This document shows, piece by piece, positions 37,149 through 45,005 of a stretch of 64,000 nt of DNA. Both the position numbers and the translations under genes were made by a program. The stretch is from Bradyrhizobium sp. NDS-1 (lineage in GTDB: Bacteria > Pseudomonadota > Alphaproteobacteria > Rhizobiales > Xanthobacteraceae): contig NZ_CP136628.1 in the NCBI RefSeq assembly GCF_032918005.1, positions 5,503,501-5,567,500 on the forward strand. The letters run 5' to 3'. How positions within the stretch are numbered: the first letter of the stretch is position 1; the number at the start of each line of letters is the position of its first letter. The notes beneath the pieces were generated by a model. The model worked only from the letters and a program-made list of their open reading frames with translations. It was not told the origin of the DNA and did no database searches.

Positions 37149-37421
37149 CTACGGGCTGAACAGGCTACGGAGAAACCGCTCCTTTTCGCCAGGCGCGTAA
37201 CCCTGAGAAGCGCCAAAATACGGCTCACTGAAGCCAGGGTAGACCGCGGCCCCGTGTTGCGTCGTCGGAGGTGAGTAGGCAAAGGCGGACGTGGGACCCG
37301 ATCGGATCACGCCCTGACCGGAATGAACAATATCGTGGCGCCGCTGTGGATGATGCACCTTCGCCGCGTTGGCCACGCCGCCCAAGGTGATCAGAAGACT
37401 CAAGGCCAGAATGAACCGCAT
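37149..37421 (-). CDS. small exported protein, 90 aa
   Basis: ATG at 37421 with GGAGAAAC upstream. The signal peptide is MRFILALSLLITLGGVANA, cleaving before AKVHHPQRRH. The mature part is about 70 residues, His/Pro/Gly/Tyr-rich (FAYSPPTTQHGAAVYPGFSE). A longer open frame adds an unconvincing N-terminus. Function unknown. Confidence 0.6.
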   Translation of the reverse strand: MRFILALSLLITLGGVANAAKVHHPQRRHDIVHSGQGVIRSGPTSAFAYSPPTTQHGAAVYPGFSEPYFGASQGYAPGEKERFLRSLFSP

Positions 37422-37603
37422 CGCTGTTTCTCCAAACCCCCGCCTGCTTAGTTGGCGTTCGGCCGGAGCGTTCCAACACATCGTGGCCTCACGATTGCTC
37501 ACATCCCTGGCACCGGGAACGCCCTGCAGGCGTAATGTTTGTGCCTCCTCAGTCGCAACAGTTGGAGGGTTCCCTTTTCGCCCGCTTTCCTCCATAGTTC
37601 GGC

Positions 37604-37789
37604 ATGGCAAAAGCAAAAGTGAGCTTCAAACCGGTTCGTAAATCTGAGGGCGACTGGGCTATCATCGCCGAGTACCCAGGCGCAGAACCCCGAGAGATAA
37701 CGGGCTTCGCGAGCAAGGCCGATATTGACGATTGGATGAATGGAGAGCGTCGGATCGCATGGCTCCGATCACAGGGCTACGCGAAGTGA
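37604..37789 (+). CDS. small conserved hypothetical protein, 61 aa
   Basis: Compact soluble protein MAKAKVSFKPVRKSEGDWAI... with GFASKADIDDWMNGE and a terminal RSQGYAK. The pattern suggests a small alpha/beta fold. The type is common in Bradyrhizobium as far as I recall. Function unknown. Confidence 0.65.
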   Translation: MAKAKVSFKPVRKSEGDWAIIAEYPGAEPREITGFASKADIDDWMNGERRIAWLRSQGYAK

Positions 37790-37920
37790 CTCGATAACTC
37801 TTCCGCTTGTCGTCTGCGGCTTCTGGCTTGCGGTGAAGGTCTGCCGAGTTTGCGGCCAGCTGTTATGGCCATCAGCGCCAGATGGCGACGCGGCCCTGAT
37901 CAATGGGTAAGGATCCAGCA

Positions 37921-38106
37921 ATGACCAAGACCAAACGCTCCGCCGAGCAGCAGATCGCCGATGAGGCGGACCGACGGGCGCAGAACCCGAACGGAGCGCG
38001 GCAGACGATCGCGGACAGTCAAGCCGATCCAGAGTTTCACGAAAACCACAAACGTCTCAGGGCGGAGCGGTTGGCGCGAGATGCGGCGCACAAGTCGTCC
38101 AAATGA
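37921..38106 (+). CDS. small basic hypothetical protein, 61 aa
   Basis: MTKTKRSAEQQIADEADRRA... is rich in Arg, Lys, Asp and Ala, predicted helical, and has no export signal. The ATG at 37921 is chosen over one at 37903 because AAGGATC spacing and composition favour it. It may be a nucleic-acid-associated or stress-type small protein, but this is guesswork. Confidence 0.5.
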   Translation: MTKTKRSAEQQIADEADRRAQNPNGARQTIADSQADPEFHENHKRLRAERLARDAAHKSSK

Positions 38107-38219
38107 GTCACGTGGCCGGGTGCGCAACGAGTCGCCATTTGGGCTCGGATTGAGCTGGCTGCCTCCCGACGGTATGGGAGGCCAATGGACGCTTGCGCTT
38201 GCGGAATGGATCCGGGACG

Positions 38220-38426
38220 TCACTGAAAATACGAAAGCTGATCTTCCGTAACGACGCGCTCGATCTTCTCGGACTTGCACTTGATACGATACCTCACTCG
38301 CCCATCCGACTCGATGGGCATGTGTTGTACGATCGTGTAAATCATCGGCGGTTCAGTTGCGGCGCGCCCTTGTGGGCCTTGAGCTTGGTGGCGAACGTCT
38401 TCATTCAGCTTATAGGCATATGGCAT
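38220..38426 (-). CDS. small conserved hypothetical protein, 68 aa
   Basis: MPYAYKLNEDVRHQAQGPQG..., with a beta-strand-rich centre (MIYTIVQHMPIESDGRVRYR) and an ending VVTEDQLSYFQ. I recall close relatives of the RYRIK-KSEK-ERVVTEDQL segment in other Bradyrhizobium genomes. Function unknown. Confidence 0.6.
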   Translation of the reverse strand: MPYAYKLNEDVRHQAQGPQGRAATEPPMIYTIVQHMPIESDGRVRYRIKCKSEKIERVVTEDQLSYFQ

Positions 38427-38483
38427 GTTTTTACCTCACCGCTTACGGATTGTGTCCAGCCCCATGTGTTCCAGGCGAATCCT

Positions 38484-38723
38484 CTAATCCTCAAGAATGG
38501 ATTTCGTAGCCTCGAATATCTGTTCCGCTGTGCCCTTGATCGTGCCCTTCGCCCAGGCCTGAAACACGGTCACGTAGGCATGCTTGTAAGCCACGTCGTC
38601 TGCAGAAAAATAGACCTCGTCCGTGGCAGTGTCCAAGACAAGCGCTCCTGTATCAATGCAAATCTCCTCGACCAGGACCAGGCGCTCTTCATGCTCGGCC
38701 AGATGACGTCTTACAATGCTCAT
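38484..38723 (-). CDS. small hypothetical protein, 79 aa
   Basis: Soluble, acidic protein with a strand-rich N-terminal half (LVLVEEICIDTGALVLDTAT) and helical C-terminal half (TAEQIFEATKSILED). Possibly co-transcribed with the 68-residue gene 57 bases downstream. No family recognised. Confidence 0.55.
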   Translation of the reverse strand: MSIVRRHLAEHEERLVLVEEICIDTGALVLDTATDEVYFSADDVAYKHAYVTVFQAWAKGTIKGTAEQIFEATKSILED

Positions 38724-38886
38724 TGAATCTCCTGCTTGGTACCGACCATATCACGTCCCGGACGCACTCACGCTTGGTGAATAGGCCGCCGTGCTCGGCA
38801 GACGGTCGAAAGCCTCTTACCGGGCAGCCTGTAGACGTCGCCCGGCTCTAGGTTTGCGCTTCGAGAAGCTCTCGTGCACTGAAATC

Positions 38887-38919
38887 AAAAACCCCGCTCC
38901 CGATGGCTCGGGGGCGGGG
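38887..38919 (-). terminator. Rho-independent terminator of the cold shock gene
   Basis: On the minus strand CCCCGCCCCCGA (38919-38908) pairs with TCGGGAGCGGGG (38903-38892), with one G-T pair, around a four-base loop. Five T residues (38891-38887) follow at once. This is a textbook intrinsic terminator about 60 bp past the cspA stop. Confidence 0.85.
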
Positions 38920-38980
38920 CAGGACCACAAGCTCCGCCAGTACATCCGTGGCTGGAGCGACAGGTCTGTCGTGCTCTTAA

Positions 38981-39190
38981 CTAAGCAGCACGAAGGTTTT
39001 CGGCAGCGGACTTGCCCGTGCGACGGTCTGCGACGACGTCGTAAGACAGCGTCTGACCTTCGTTCAGTGTTCCCATACCGGCGCGTTCGACCGCGCTGAT
39101 GTGAACAAAAACGTCGTTGCTGCCGTTTGATGGCTGGATAAAGCCGAAGCCCTTTTGGGTGTTAAACCACTTCACTGTACCTGTATTCAT
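38981..39190 (-). CDS. cspA: CspA-family cold shock protein
   Basis: 69-residue single cold-shock domain that binds single-stranded nucleic acid and melts RNA structure. RNP1 is KGFGFI and RNP2 is VFVHIS. The start MNTGTVKWFNTQ at 39190 follows AAGGAAA; an ATG six codons upstream is less likely. A strong terminator follows. The roughly 390 bp upstream is free of genes, which would allow the long 5' leader known for csp mRNAs. Confidence 0.93.
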   Translation of the reverse strand: MNTGTVKWFNTQKGFGFIQPSNGSNDVFVHISAVERAGMGTLNEGQTLSYDVVADRRTGKSAAENLRAA

Positions 39191-39581
39191 CAGGATTTCC
39201 TTTCGCATGCGCGCAGGACCTGGCGCGCAGAGGTGCGGCCAGCGGTCCGGTTAGTCGATGATGGAGAATGTCTGAAACGTGCGCGCCGTCAGGATATGAG
39301 GCGAAAGCGGAACAGTTGTTCGGCCAGTATCGATGCAACGGACAATATACCAGCAGTTGAGAGACTTCAAGGAGAAAAGCCGACGGTGCGTCACACGGAC
39401 ATTCGTTGCTGCTCGAATTCGCTGCAACGATGCCGACGAGGTGGCGTGCGGGTCGCGCCACCAGCTTTTTTTGCTGCTGGCCGGCTCTCGGTACGCCGAC
39501 ATTGCACAACAGCTCTCGCTCTCCGCAGTGTTGCCGCGACGCGTGCCGGCTTGATCGGACGTGGTTTGGCTGCGCGCGCTG
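39191..39581. other. 391-bp gap without a supported gene
   Basis: Lies between the end of the transketolase operon and cspA. It is less GC-rich than its surroundings and contains a weak CCAGC/GCTGG hairpin with a T-run near 39461-39480. A 73-codon plus-strand frame at 39333-39554 lacks family or codon support. The part next to cspA is a candidate 5' leader. Confidence 0.5.
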
Positions 39582-40592
39582 CTAGCGCAGCCACTCCTTG
39601 ATCTGCCGCGTCACTTCCGCGGTCGAGATACCGTAGCGATCGTGCAATGTCGGCAGCGCGCCAGCAGCCAGAAACTCGTCGGGGAGCCCGATCTGCCGGA
39701 ATGCCGGATGCACGCCCGCGCGCATCAGCAGCGCGGAAACGGCTTCGCCGAGGCCGCCGATCACGGTGTGGTTCTCGGCCACGACGACGAGGCGGCCGGG
39801 CTTGCCGGCTTCGCGCAGGATTGCCTCGGCATCGAGCGGCTTGATCGTCGGCACGTGCAGGACAGCCGCATTGACGCGATCGTCCAACAGCGCCTTGGCC
39901 GCCTCCAGCGCGCGCATGGTCATGATGCCCGAGGAGACGATCAGAACATCGGCGCCGTCGCGCAGCAGCGCGGCCTTGCCGAGCTCGAACCGGTAATTGT
40001 ACTCGTCGAGCACCAGCGGCACCTGGCCGCGCAGCAGCCGCATGTAAACGGGCCCGCGATGCGCGGCGATGGCAGGCACGATCTGCTCGATCTCGTGCGC
40101 GTCGCAGGGATCGATCACGGTCATGTTGGGCATCGCGCGGAACAGCGCGAGGTCTTCGGCGGCCTGGTGGCTCGGCCCGTAGCCCGAAGTCAGGCCGGGC
40201 AACGCGCAGGCGATCTTCACGCTGCGGTCTTCTTCCGCGATGGTCTGATGGATGAAGTCATAGGCCCGGCGCGAGGCGAACACCGCATAGGTGGTCGCGA
40301 ACGGCATGAAGCCTTCGGCGGCAAGACCGGAAGCGGCGCCGAACAGAAGCTGCTCGGCCATGCCCATCTGATAGTAGCGATCGGGGAAGGCCTGCGCGAA
40401 GATGTGCAGATCAGTGTATTTGCCGAGATCGGCGGTCATGCCGAGGACGTCTTCGCGGCTGCGGGCGAGCTCGACCAGCGCGTGCCCAAACGGGGCCGGC
40501 CTGGTGCGCTGCCCTTCCGCCGCGATCGAGGCGATCATGGCCGACGTCGTCAGCCGCGGCTTTGCCGACGTGGTTGGCGCGGTGGACTTCAT
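39582..40592 (-). CDS. transketolase, C-terminal (PYR plus C-domain) subunit
   Basis: 336-residue half of a split transketolase. It holds the pyrimidine-binding domain with QMGMAEQLLFGAASGLA, whose Glu activates TPP, plus PGLTSGYGPSHQAAEDLALF and a C-terminal domain. It starts at the ATG at 40592, which overlaps the stop of the N-terminal subunit gene. It must pair with that subunit to be active. Split transketolases often act in sugar or polyol side pathways rather than the main pentose pathway; the substrate here is unknown. Confidence 0.88.
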   Translation of the reverse strand: MKSTAPTTSAKPRLTTSAMIASIAAEGQRTRPAPFGHALVELARSREDVLGMTADLGKYTDLHIFAQAFPDRYYQMGMAEQLLFGAASGLAAEGFMPFATTYAVFASRRAYDFIHQTIAEEDRSVKIACALPGLTSGYGPSHQAAEDLALFRAMPNMTVIDPCDAHEIEQIVPAIAAHRGPVYMRLLRGQVPLVLDEYNYRFELGKAALLRDGADVLIVSSGIMTMRALEAAKALLDDRVNAAVLHVPTIKPLDAEAILREAGKPGRLVVVAENHTVIGGLGEAVSALLMRAGVHPAFRQIGLPDEFLAAGALPTLHDRYGISTAEVTRQIKEWLR

Positions 40593-41434
40593 GGCTGCGC
40601 TCCCGCGTCCAGTGCCGACAGCGCGAGCTGCCATTCATGCGGCTCGACCCGAATGAAATGGTTCTTCTCGCGTTGCTCCAGGAAGGGAACGCCCTTGCCC
40701 ATCAACGTATCAGCGACGATCATGCGTGGCTTCGGCTCGGAATGCGCCATCGCGGAATCGAAGGCGCCAACGACGGCGTCGAGATCATTGCCGTCGACGC
40801 GTTGCACGAACCAGCCGAACGCCGCGAGCTTGTCGACCAGCGGCTCGAAGCCGAGCACCTGCCTGGAGGGACCATCGGCCTGCTGATTGTTGACGTCGAC
40901 GATCGCGATGAGATTGTCGAGCTTGTGGTGAGCCGCCGACATGATGGCCTCCCATTTAGACCCCTCGTCCAGCTCGCCATCGGAGAACAGCGTGAAGATC
41001 CGCGCGGCCGACCGCTTGCGCTTCAGCCCGAGCGCCATGCCGACTGCGATGCCGAGGCCAAGGCCGAGCGAGCCGCCCGACATCTCCATGCCCGGCGTAT
41101 AGGACGCCATGCCGGACATCGGCAGCCGGCTGTCGTCGAAGCCGTAGGTTTCGAGCTCGGCTTCCGGAATGATGCCGGCCTCGATCAGGGCTGCATAGAG
41201 CGCGATCGCATAATGTCCGTTCGACAGCAGGAAGCGGTCGCGGCCTTCCCAGGCGGGCTCTTCCGCGCGAAAAAGCATGGCGTGGAAATAGGCCACCGCC
41301 AGAACGTCGGCGATGTCGAGTGCCTGGGCGATATAGCCCTGGCCCTGGACCTCGCCCATCAGCAGCGCGTTGCGGCGGATGTTGCGGGCGCGCTGCGCGA
41401 GCGTCGGCGCGTTTGCGAGCGTTAGTGCTGCCAT
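40589..41434 (-). CDS. transketolase, N-terminal (PP-domain) subunit
   Basis: 281-residue TPP-diphosphate-binding half. The TPP/Mg motif runs SDGELDEGSKWEAIMSA to DVNNQQ, with Ser in place of the first Gly of the usual GDG. Other marks are FLLSNGHYAIALYAAL and GSLGLGLGIAVGMAL. Its stop overlaps the next gene's ATG (ATGA). An SDR gene precedes it by 22 bases on the same strand, so the operon order is SDR, N-subunit, C-subunit. Confidence 0.88.
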   Translation of the reverse strand: MAALTLANAPTLAQRARNIRRNALLMGEVQGQGYIAQALDIADVLAVAYFHAMLFRAEEPAWEGRDRFLLSNGHYAIALYAALIEAGIIPEAELETYGFDDSRLPMSGMASYTPGMEMSGGSLGLGLGIAVGMALGLKRKRSAARIFTLFSDGELDEGSKWEAIMSAAHHKLDNLIAIVDVNNQQADGPSRQVLGFEPLVDKLAAFGWFVQRVDGNDLDAVVGAFDSAMAHSEPKPRMIVADTLMGKGVPFLEQREKNHFIRVEPHEWQLALSALDAGAQP

Positions 41435-41456
41435 GATCGTCTCTCCCCTGCTCCGC

Positions 41457-42218
41457 TCAGTGGATCAGCATGCCGCCGTTGACATCGATCACGGCGCCAG
41501 TGACATAGGCCGAGAGGTCGGAGGCGAGAAAGGTATAGATGCCGGCGACATCGGCGGCCTCGCCGAGCCGGCCGAGCGGGATGCCCTCCAGGATTTTCGC
41601 CCGCATCTTGTCGGTGAGCTTGCCCGCAGTGATGTCGGTTCCGATCAGGCCCGGCGTCACGCAGTTGACGCGGATGCCGTCAGGTCCGAACTCGCGCGCC
41701 ATCGCCTTGGCAAGCCCGAGCACGCCGGCTTTCGCGGCCGAATAATGAGGTCCGCCGAAGATGCCGCCGCCGCGCTGCGCCGAGACCGAGGACATGCACG
41801 CGATCGAGCCGCGCCGACGCTTCTGCATGTGCGGGATCACCGCTTGCGACAGGAACAGGATGCCCTTGAGATTGACGTCGTGAATGCGGTCCCAATCTTC
41901 CGGCTTGATGTCGAGAAGCTTGACCGGCTGGGTCACGCCGGCGTTGTTGATGAGGATGTCGATCTGGCCGAATTTGGCGATGACCGCATCGACCGCGCTG
42001 ATGCAGGCCTGCTTGTCGGAGACATCCAAGGCAAGGCCGTGATGCGGCTCGCCCATGGCCGGTTCGAGGCCGCGCGCGGCAGCTTCCGCCGCCGGGCCGT
42101 CGATGTCGAGAATGGCGACGCGGGCTCCCTCGGCCGCAAAGCGGCGAGCGGTCGCAAGGCCGATGCCGCGCGGAGACGCAGCTCCGGTGATGATGGCTGT
42201 CTTGCCGCGCAGCAGCAT
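41457..42218 (-). CDS. short-chain dehydrogenase/reductase
   Basis: 253-residue classical SDR. The NAD(P) motif is TGAASPRGIG, with NNAG as the structural motif. The catalytic Ser (SSVSAQ) and Tyr-x-x-x-Lys (YSAAK) are present, and the C-terminus is GAVIDVNGGML. Asp38/Asp40 after beta-strand 2 (ILDID) favours NAD over NADP. First gene of the operon with the split transketolase; it probably oxidises or reduces a sugar or polyol that feeds it. Confidence 0.9.
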   Translation of the reverse strand: MLLRGKTAIITGAASPRGIGLATARRFAAEGARVAILDIDGPAAEAAARGLEPAMGEPHHGLALDVSDKQACISAVDAVIAKFGQIDILINNAGVTQPVKLLDIKPEDWDRIHDVNLKGILFLSQAVIPHMQKRRRGSIACMSSVSAQRGGGIFGGPHYSAAKAGVLGLAKAMAREFGPDGIRVNCVTPGLIGTDITAGKLTDKMRAKILEGIPLGRLGEAADVAGIYTFLASDLSAYVTGAVIDVNGGMLIH

Positions 42219-42325
42219 GATGGTCCTCCCTCGATGGCTTTGCCGGGCACCCGCCGGTGCCGCTGTCTTGCCCGTGATTATGCGGGCGTCCGGTCATCCG
42301 ACAAACGCGCTGTTGTCTTGCATGG

Positions 42326-42340
42326 GTGAATTTGGTTCAC
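42326..42340. promoter_or_regulatory. LysR-type box in the SDR/LysR divergent promoter
   Basis: GTGAATTTGGTTCAC is a perfect 5-bp inverted repeat that includes the T-N11-A core of LysR sites. It ends 7 bases before the LysR start and lies in the 129-bp divergent region. It would serve autorepression and control of the SDR-transketolase operon. Confidence 0.5.
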
Positions 42341-42347
42341 TTATCGG

Positions 42348-43238
42348 ATGTTGCTATCCAGCATCCCGATATCCGCGATCCGCGCCTTCGAGGCGGCCGC
42401 ACGCACCGGCTCGTTCCGGGACGCCGCGAACGAGCTTCATCTCACGCCGAGCGCTGTCAGCCACGCCATCCGAAAGCTCGAAAGCGCGATGGGCACCGTC
42501 CTGTTCGAACGCAGCGCCCGGGCGGTCCGGCTGACGCCGGCGGGCGAGAACCTGATGCGCCATGCCGGCGCCGCGTTCGACAATCTGCGTCGCGGTATCG
42601 AGGAGGTCGCAGGCCGCGGGCCGCAATTGCTGCGGGTGCACTGCGCTCCGAGCTTCGCCGCGCAGTGGCTCGCCCCGCGCCTCGCCCGCTTCATGGCCGC
42701 CGAGCCCAGGCTCGAGGTGCGGCTCGCCGCCAACACCGAATATGCAAGGTTCAGCAACGACGATTTCGACATCGACATCGTCTACGGCCAGCCGCGGGCG
42801 GAGGGTGTCGAGGTGATTTCTCTGGGCGAAGAAACCGTGACGCCGCTGTGCACGCCCGGGCTCGCGAAGAAAATCCGCAAGCCGAAGGATCTGCTCGACC
42901 AAGTGCTGATCCGCTCGGATGTCAAGCAGGTGCAGTGGCATCAATGGTTCACCGCCAACGGCCTCGAAGCGCCGGCCATCCACGGCATGCGCTTCGACCG
43001 CAGCTTCCTGGCGATCGCGATGGCCTCGGGCGGCCTCGGCGTAACGCTGGAATCGACGCGGCTCGCCGAACGCGAGATCGCGACCAGGCGGCTGGTGGCG
43101 CCCCTTGCCGGACGTTCCACCGACATTCGCTATGTCGGCCATCATCTGGTCTTTCCCCGCGCAGGCCAGCAGCGCCGGGCCATCCGCGCCTTTACCGAGT
43201 GGATCACGCGCGAGCTTGCGGCCGGCCGCCCGGCTTGA
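42348..43238 (+). CDS. LysR-family transcriptional regulator (GcvA-like)
   Basis: 296-residue regulator. The N-terminal helix-turn-helix (about 7-65) includes GSFRDAANELHLTPSAVSHAIRKLE, and the C-terminal part is a periplasmic-binding-like effector domain. The wording FEAAARTGSF and the effector start PQLLRVHCAPSFAAQWLAPR fit the GcvA subgroup. Divergent from the SDR/transketolase operon, its likely target. Confidence 0.9.
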   Translation: MLLSSIPISAIRAFEAAARTGSFRDAANELHLTPSAVSHAIRKLESAMGTVLFERSARAVRLTPAGENLMRHAGAAFDNLRRGIEEVAGRGPQLLRVHCAPSFAAQWLAPRLARFMAAEPRLEVRLAANTEYARFSNDDFDIDIVYGQPRAEGVEVISLGEETVTPLCTPGLAKKIRKPKDLLDQVLIRSDVKQVQWHQWFTANGLEAPAIHGMRFDRSFLAIAMASGGLGVTLESTRLAEREIATRRLVAPLAGRSTDIRYVGHHLVFPRAGQQRRAIRAFTEWITRELAAGRPA

Positions 43239-43368
43239 GCGACGGCGCCCGCAATGGCAGCAGTTGTCAGGCGACAGTAGGACGCAATCGCAAATCGATT
43301 GCAGCGTTGAAGCAGCAGGCCTCGGGAGCTATCGATCTGCAAAACTTGCTCTCAAGCGGGAGGAACGC

Positions 43369-43773
43369 ATGAGCACCATCACCGGCGGCTGTCATTGCGG
43401 CGCAATCCGATATCAGATCGACGGCGAACTGATCGTGCACGCACTGTGTCACTGCCGCGATTGCAGGCTGCAAGCCGGCGCCCCTGTCGTCGGCTGGACG
43501 ATGTACGCAGAAGATGCCGTCAAGGTCACCAAGGGCGAGCCCAAGGTGTACCGGTCTTCGGAACACGTGCAGCGGCAGTTCTGCGCCGACTGCGGAACCG
43601 GCCTGTTCTACGTCAACGCCAGCATGCCCGGGATCATCGACGTGCAGAGCGCCACCAATGACGATCCGAATGCGATCCCGGCGACGATGCAGATCCAGGT
43701 CGCCGAGCGTCTGCGCTGGATGGAGCATGCACACGAGCTGCCGATGTTCGACCGTTTTCCTCCACAGCCTTGA
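43369..43773 (+). CDS. GFA-family (glutathione-dependent formaldehyde-activating-like) zinc protein
   Basis: 134-residue CENP-V/GFA-domain protein. The zinc ligands are in GGCHCGAIRY, HALCHCRDCRLQAG and QFCADCGTGLFY. The ATG at 43369 follows GGGAGGAACGC, a strong ribosome site. The family name comes from Gfa, but most members have unproven function. It stands alone. Confidence 0.9.
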   Translation: MSTITGGCHCGAIRYQIDGELIVHALCHCRDCRLQAGAPVVGWTMYAEDAVKVTKGEPKVYRSSEHVQRQFCADCGTGLFYVNASMPGIIDVQSATNDDPNAIPATMQIQVAERLRWMEHAHELPMFDRFPPQP

Positions 43774-43790
43774 CGCAAGGCCCGCTCAGC

Positions 43791-45005
43791 TCACGCATTG
43801 CCTCGGCTCGGGAGCGGCTCCGATGTCGTCCGATCCGCACGCAACAGCAGAAGCGCGACAAGCGCGGAGATCGATGCCAGCGCGCTCACCCATAGCGCGC
43901 TGCTGCCGAAATGCTCCACCATCAGACCGAGCGCGAGCGGCGCAAGAGCCCCTGTTATCCTGGACGGAAGCGAGATCATGCCGACGCGCCTGCCGAATCC
44001 CGTTGGCCCGAACAGCGCCAGTGGGAGCGTGCCACGGGCAATGGTGATGATGCCGTTGCCCGCGCCGTACAGCACCGCGAAGGCCGGCGCGAGGACAGGT
44101 CCCCCCGCGACCAGCGCAACGACACCGATCGGATTCATGAGCATGGCGAGCCTCGCCGACAGCAGCGGATGAAACCGGCCGAGCCACCCGGCTTCGAGGA
44201 GACGGGCTCCGACCTGGGCAGGTCCGACCAACGCTCCCGCGAGCAAGGCCTCTCCCGGGCTCGCGCCGAACGCGACCAGCATGGTCGGCAGGATTGCCGA
44301 GACTCCCGAGCTGACGAAGCTTGCGGCGGCGAACATGTAGGCCAGCAGCACCATCGCGAACGGCTCGCTCTGGCGTCCTGAGCCATGCCCCGGTGCCGAC
44401 CCCGGTCGCGCCTGATCCTGCGGCACGGCACGCGGCAGCAGGAGGTTGAGCGGCAGCGCCAGGAGGATGTGGATCAGCGCCCAGATCTGACAGGCCACTC
44501 GCCAACCGTACTCGGAATCCAGCCAGGACGTGAGCGGCCAACCGAGCGTGCTGGCGAAGCCGGCGATCAGGGTGATGCCCGTGATGGATTTTCGCGCGCC
44601 CGCGCCATAGATGCGGGCCAGTGTCGCAAAGGCCGCCTCGTAGAGGCCCATGCCCATGCCGATGCCGAGAAGCATCCACGCGGCGATCAGCACCGTCGCC
44701 CCCTGCGCAAAGGACAGCAGAAGCAAGCCGACAGCGAAGACGAGGTTCGAGACCGCAAGCAGACCGCGTCCCCCGAACGTATCGATGGCATGACCGACAC
44801 GGGGACCGAGAAGGCCGGAGATGACGAGCGCGCCCGACAGCGCTCCGAACACGTAGGTCGGCGCAAGCCCCAGGTCTCGCGCGATCGGCGCAGCAAGAAT
44901 GGCGGGAAGATAATAGCTCGACGCCCACGCAATGGTCTGCGTGGTGCCGAGTGCGATGATCAGGGCAAGCGGACCTGTCGCCCGACCGCCGACAATTTGC
45001 CTCAT
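43791..45005 (-). CDS. MFS transporter in the arsenic cluster
   Basis: 404-residue 12-helix major facilitator starting MRQIVGGRATGPLALIIALG at the ATG at 45005, which overlaps the stop of the cysteine-tailed flavoprotein (ATGA). Marks include GPRVGHAIDTFGGR in loop 2-3. The coupling and the ars context suggest it exports the flavoprotein's product or another arsenical. Such MFS genes next to ars genes are known (for example ArsJ- and ArsK-type proteins), but I cannot assign this one to either. Confidence 0.85.
   Translation of the reverse strand: MRQIVGGRATGPLALIIALGTTQTIAWASSYYLPAILAAPIARDLGLAPTYVFGALSGALVISGLLGPRVGHAIDTFGGRGLLAVSNLVFAVGLLLLSFAQGATVLIAAWMLLGIGMGMGLYEAAFATLARIYGAGARKSITGITLIAGFASTLGWPLTSWLDSEYGWRVACQIWALIHILLALPLNLLLPRAVPQDQARPGSAPGHGSGRQSEPFAMVLLAYMFAAASFVSSGVSAILPTMLVAFGASPGEALLAGALVGPAQVGARLLEAGWLGRFHPLLSARLAMLMNPIGVVALVAGGPVLAPAFAVLYGAGNGIITIARGTLPLALFGPTGFGRRVGMISLPSRITGALAPLALGLMVEHFGSSALWVSALASISALVALLLLRADRTTSEPLPSRGNA

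Noticed and set aside
39333..39554. A 73-codon plus-strand frame upstream of cspA
   Set aside because: No ribosome site, domain or recognisable homologue; antisense to the likely cspA leader.
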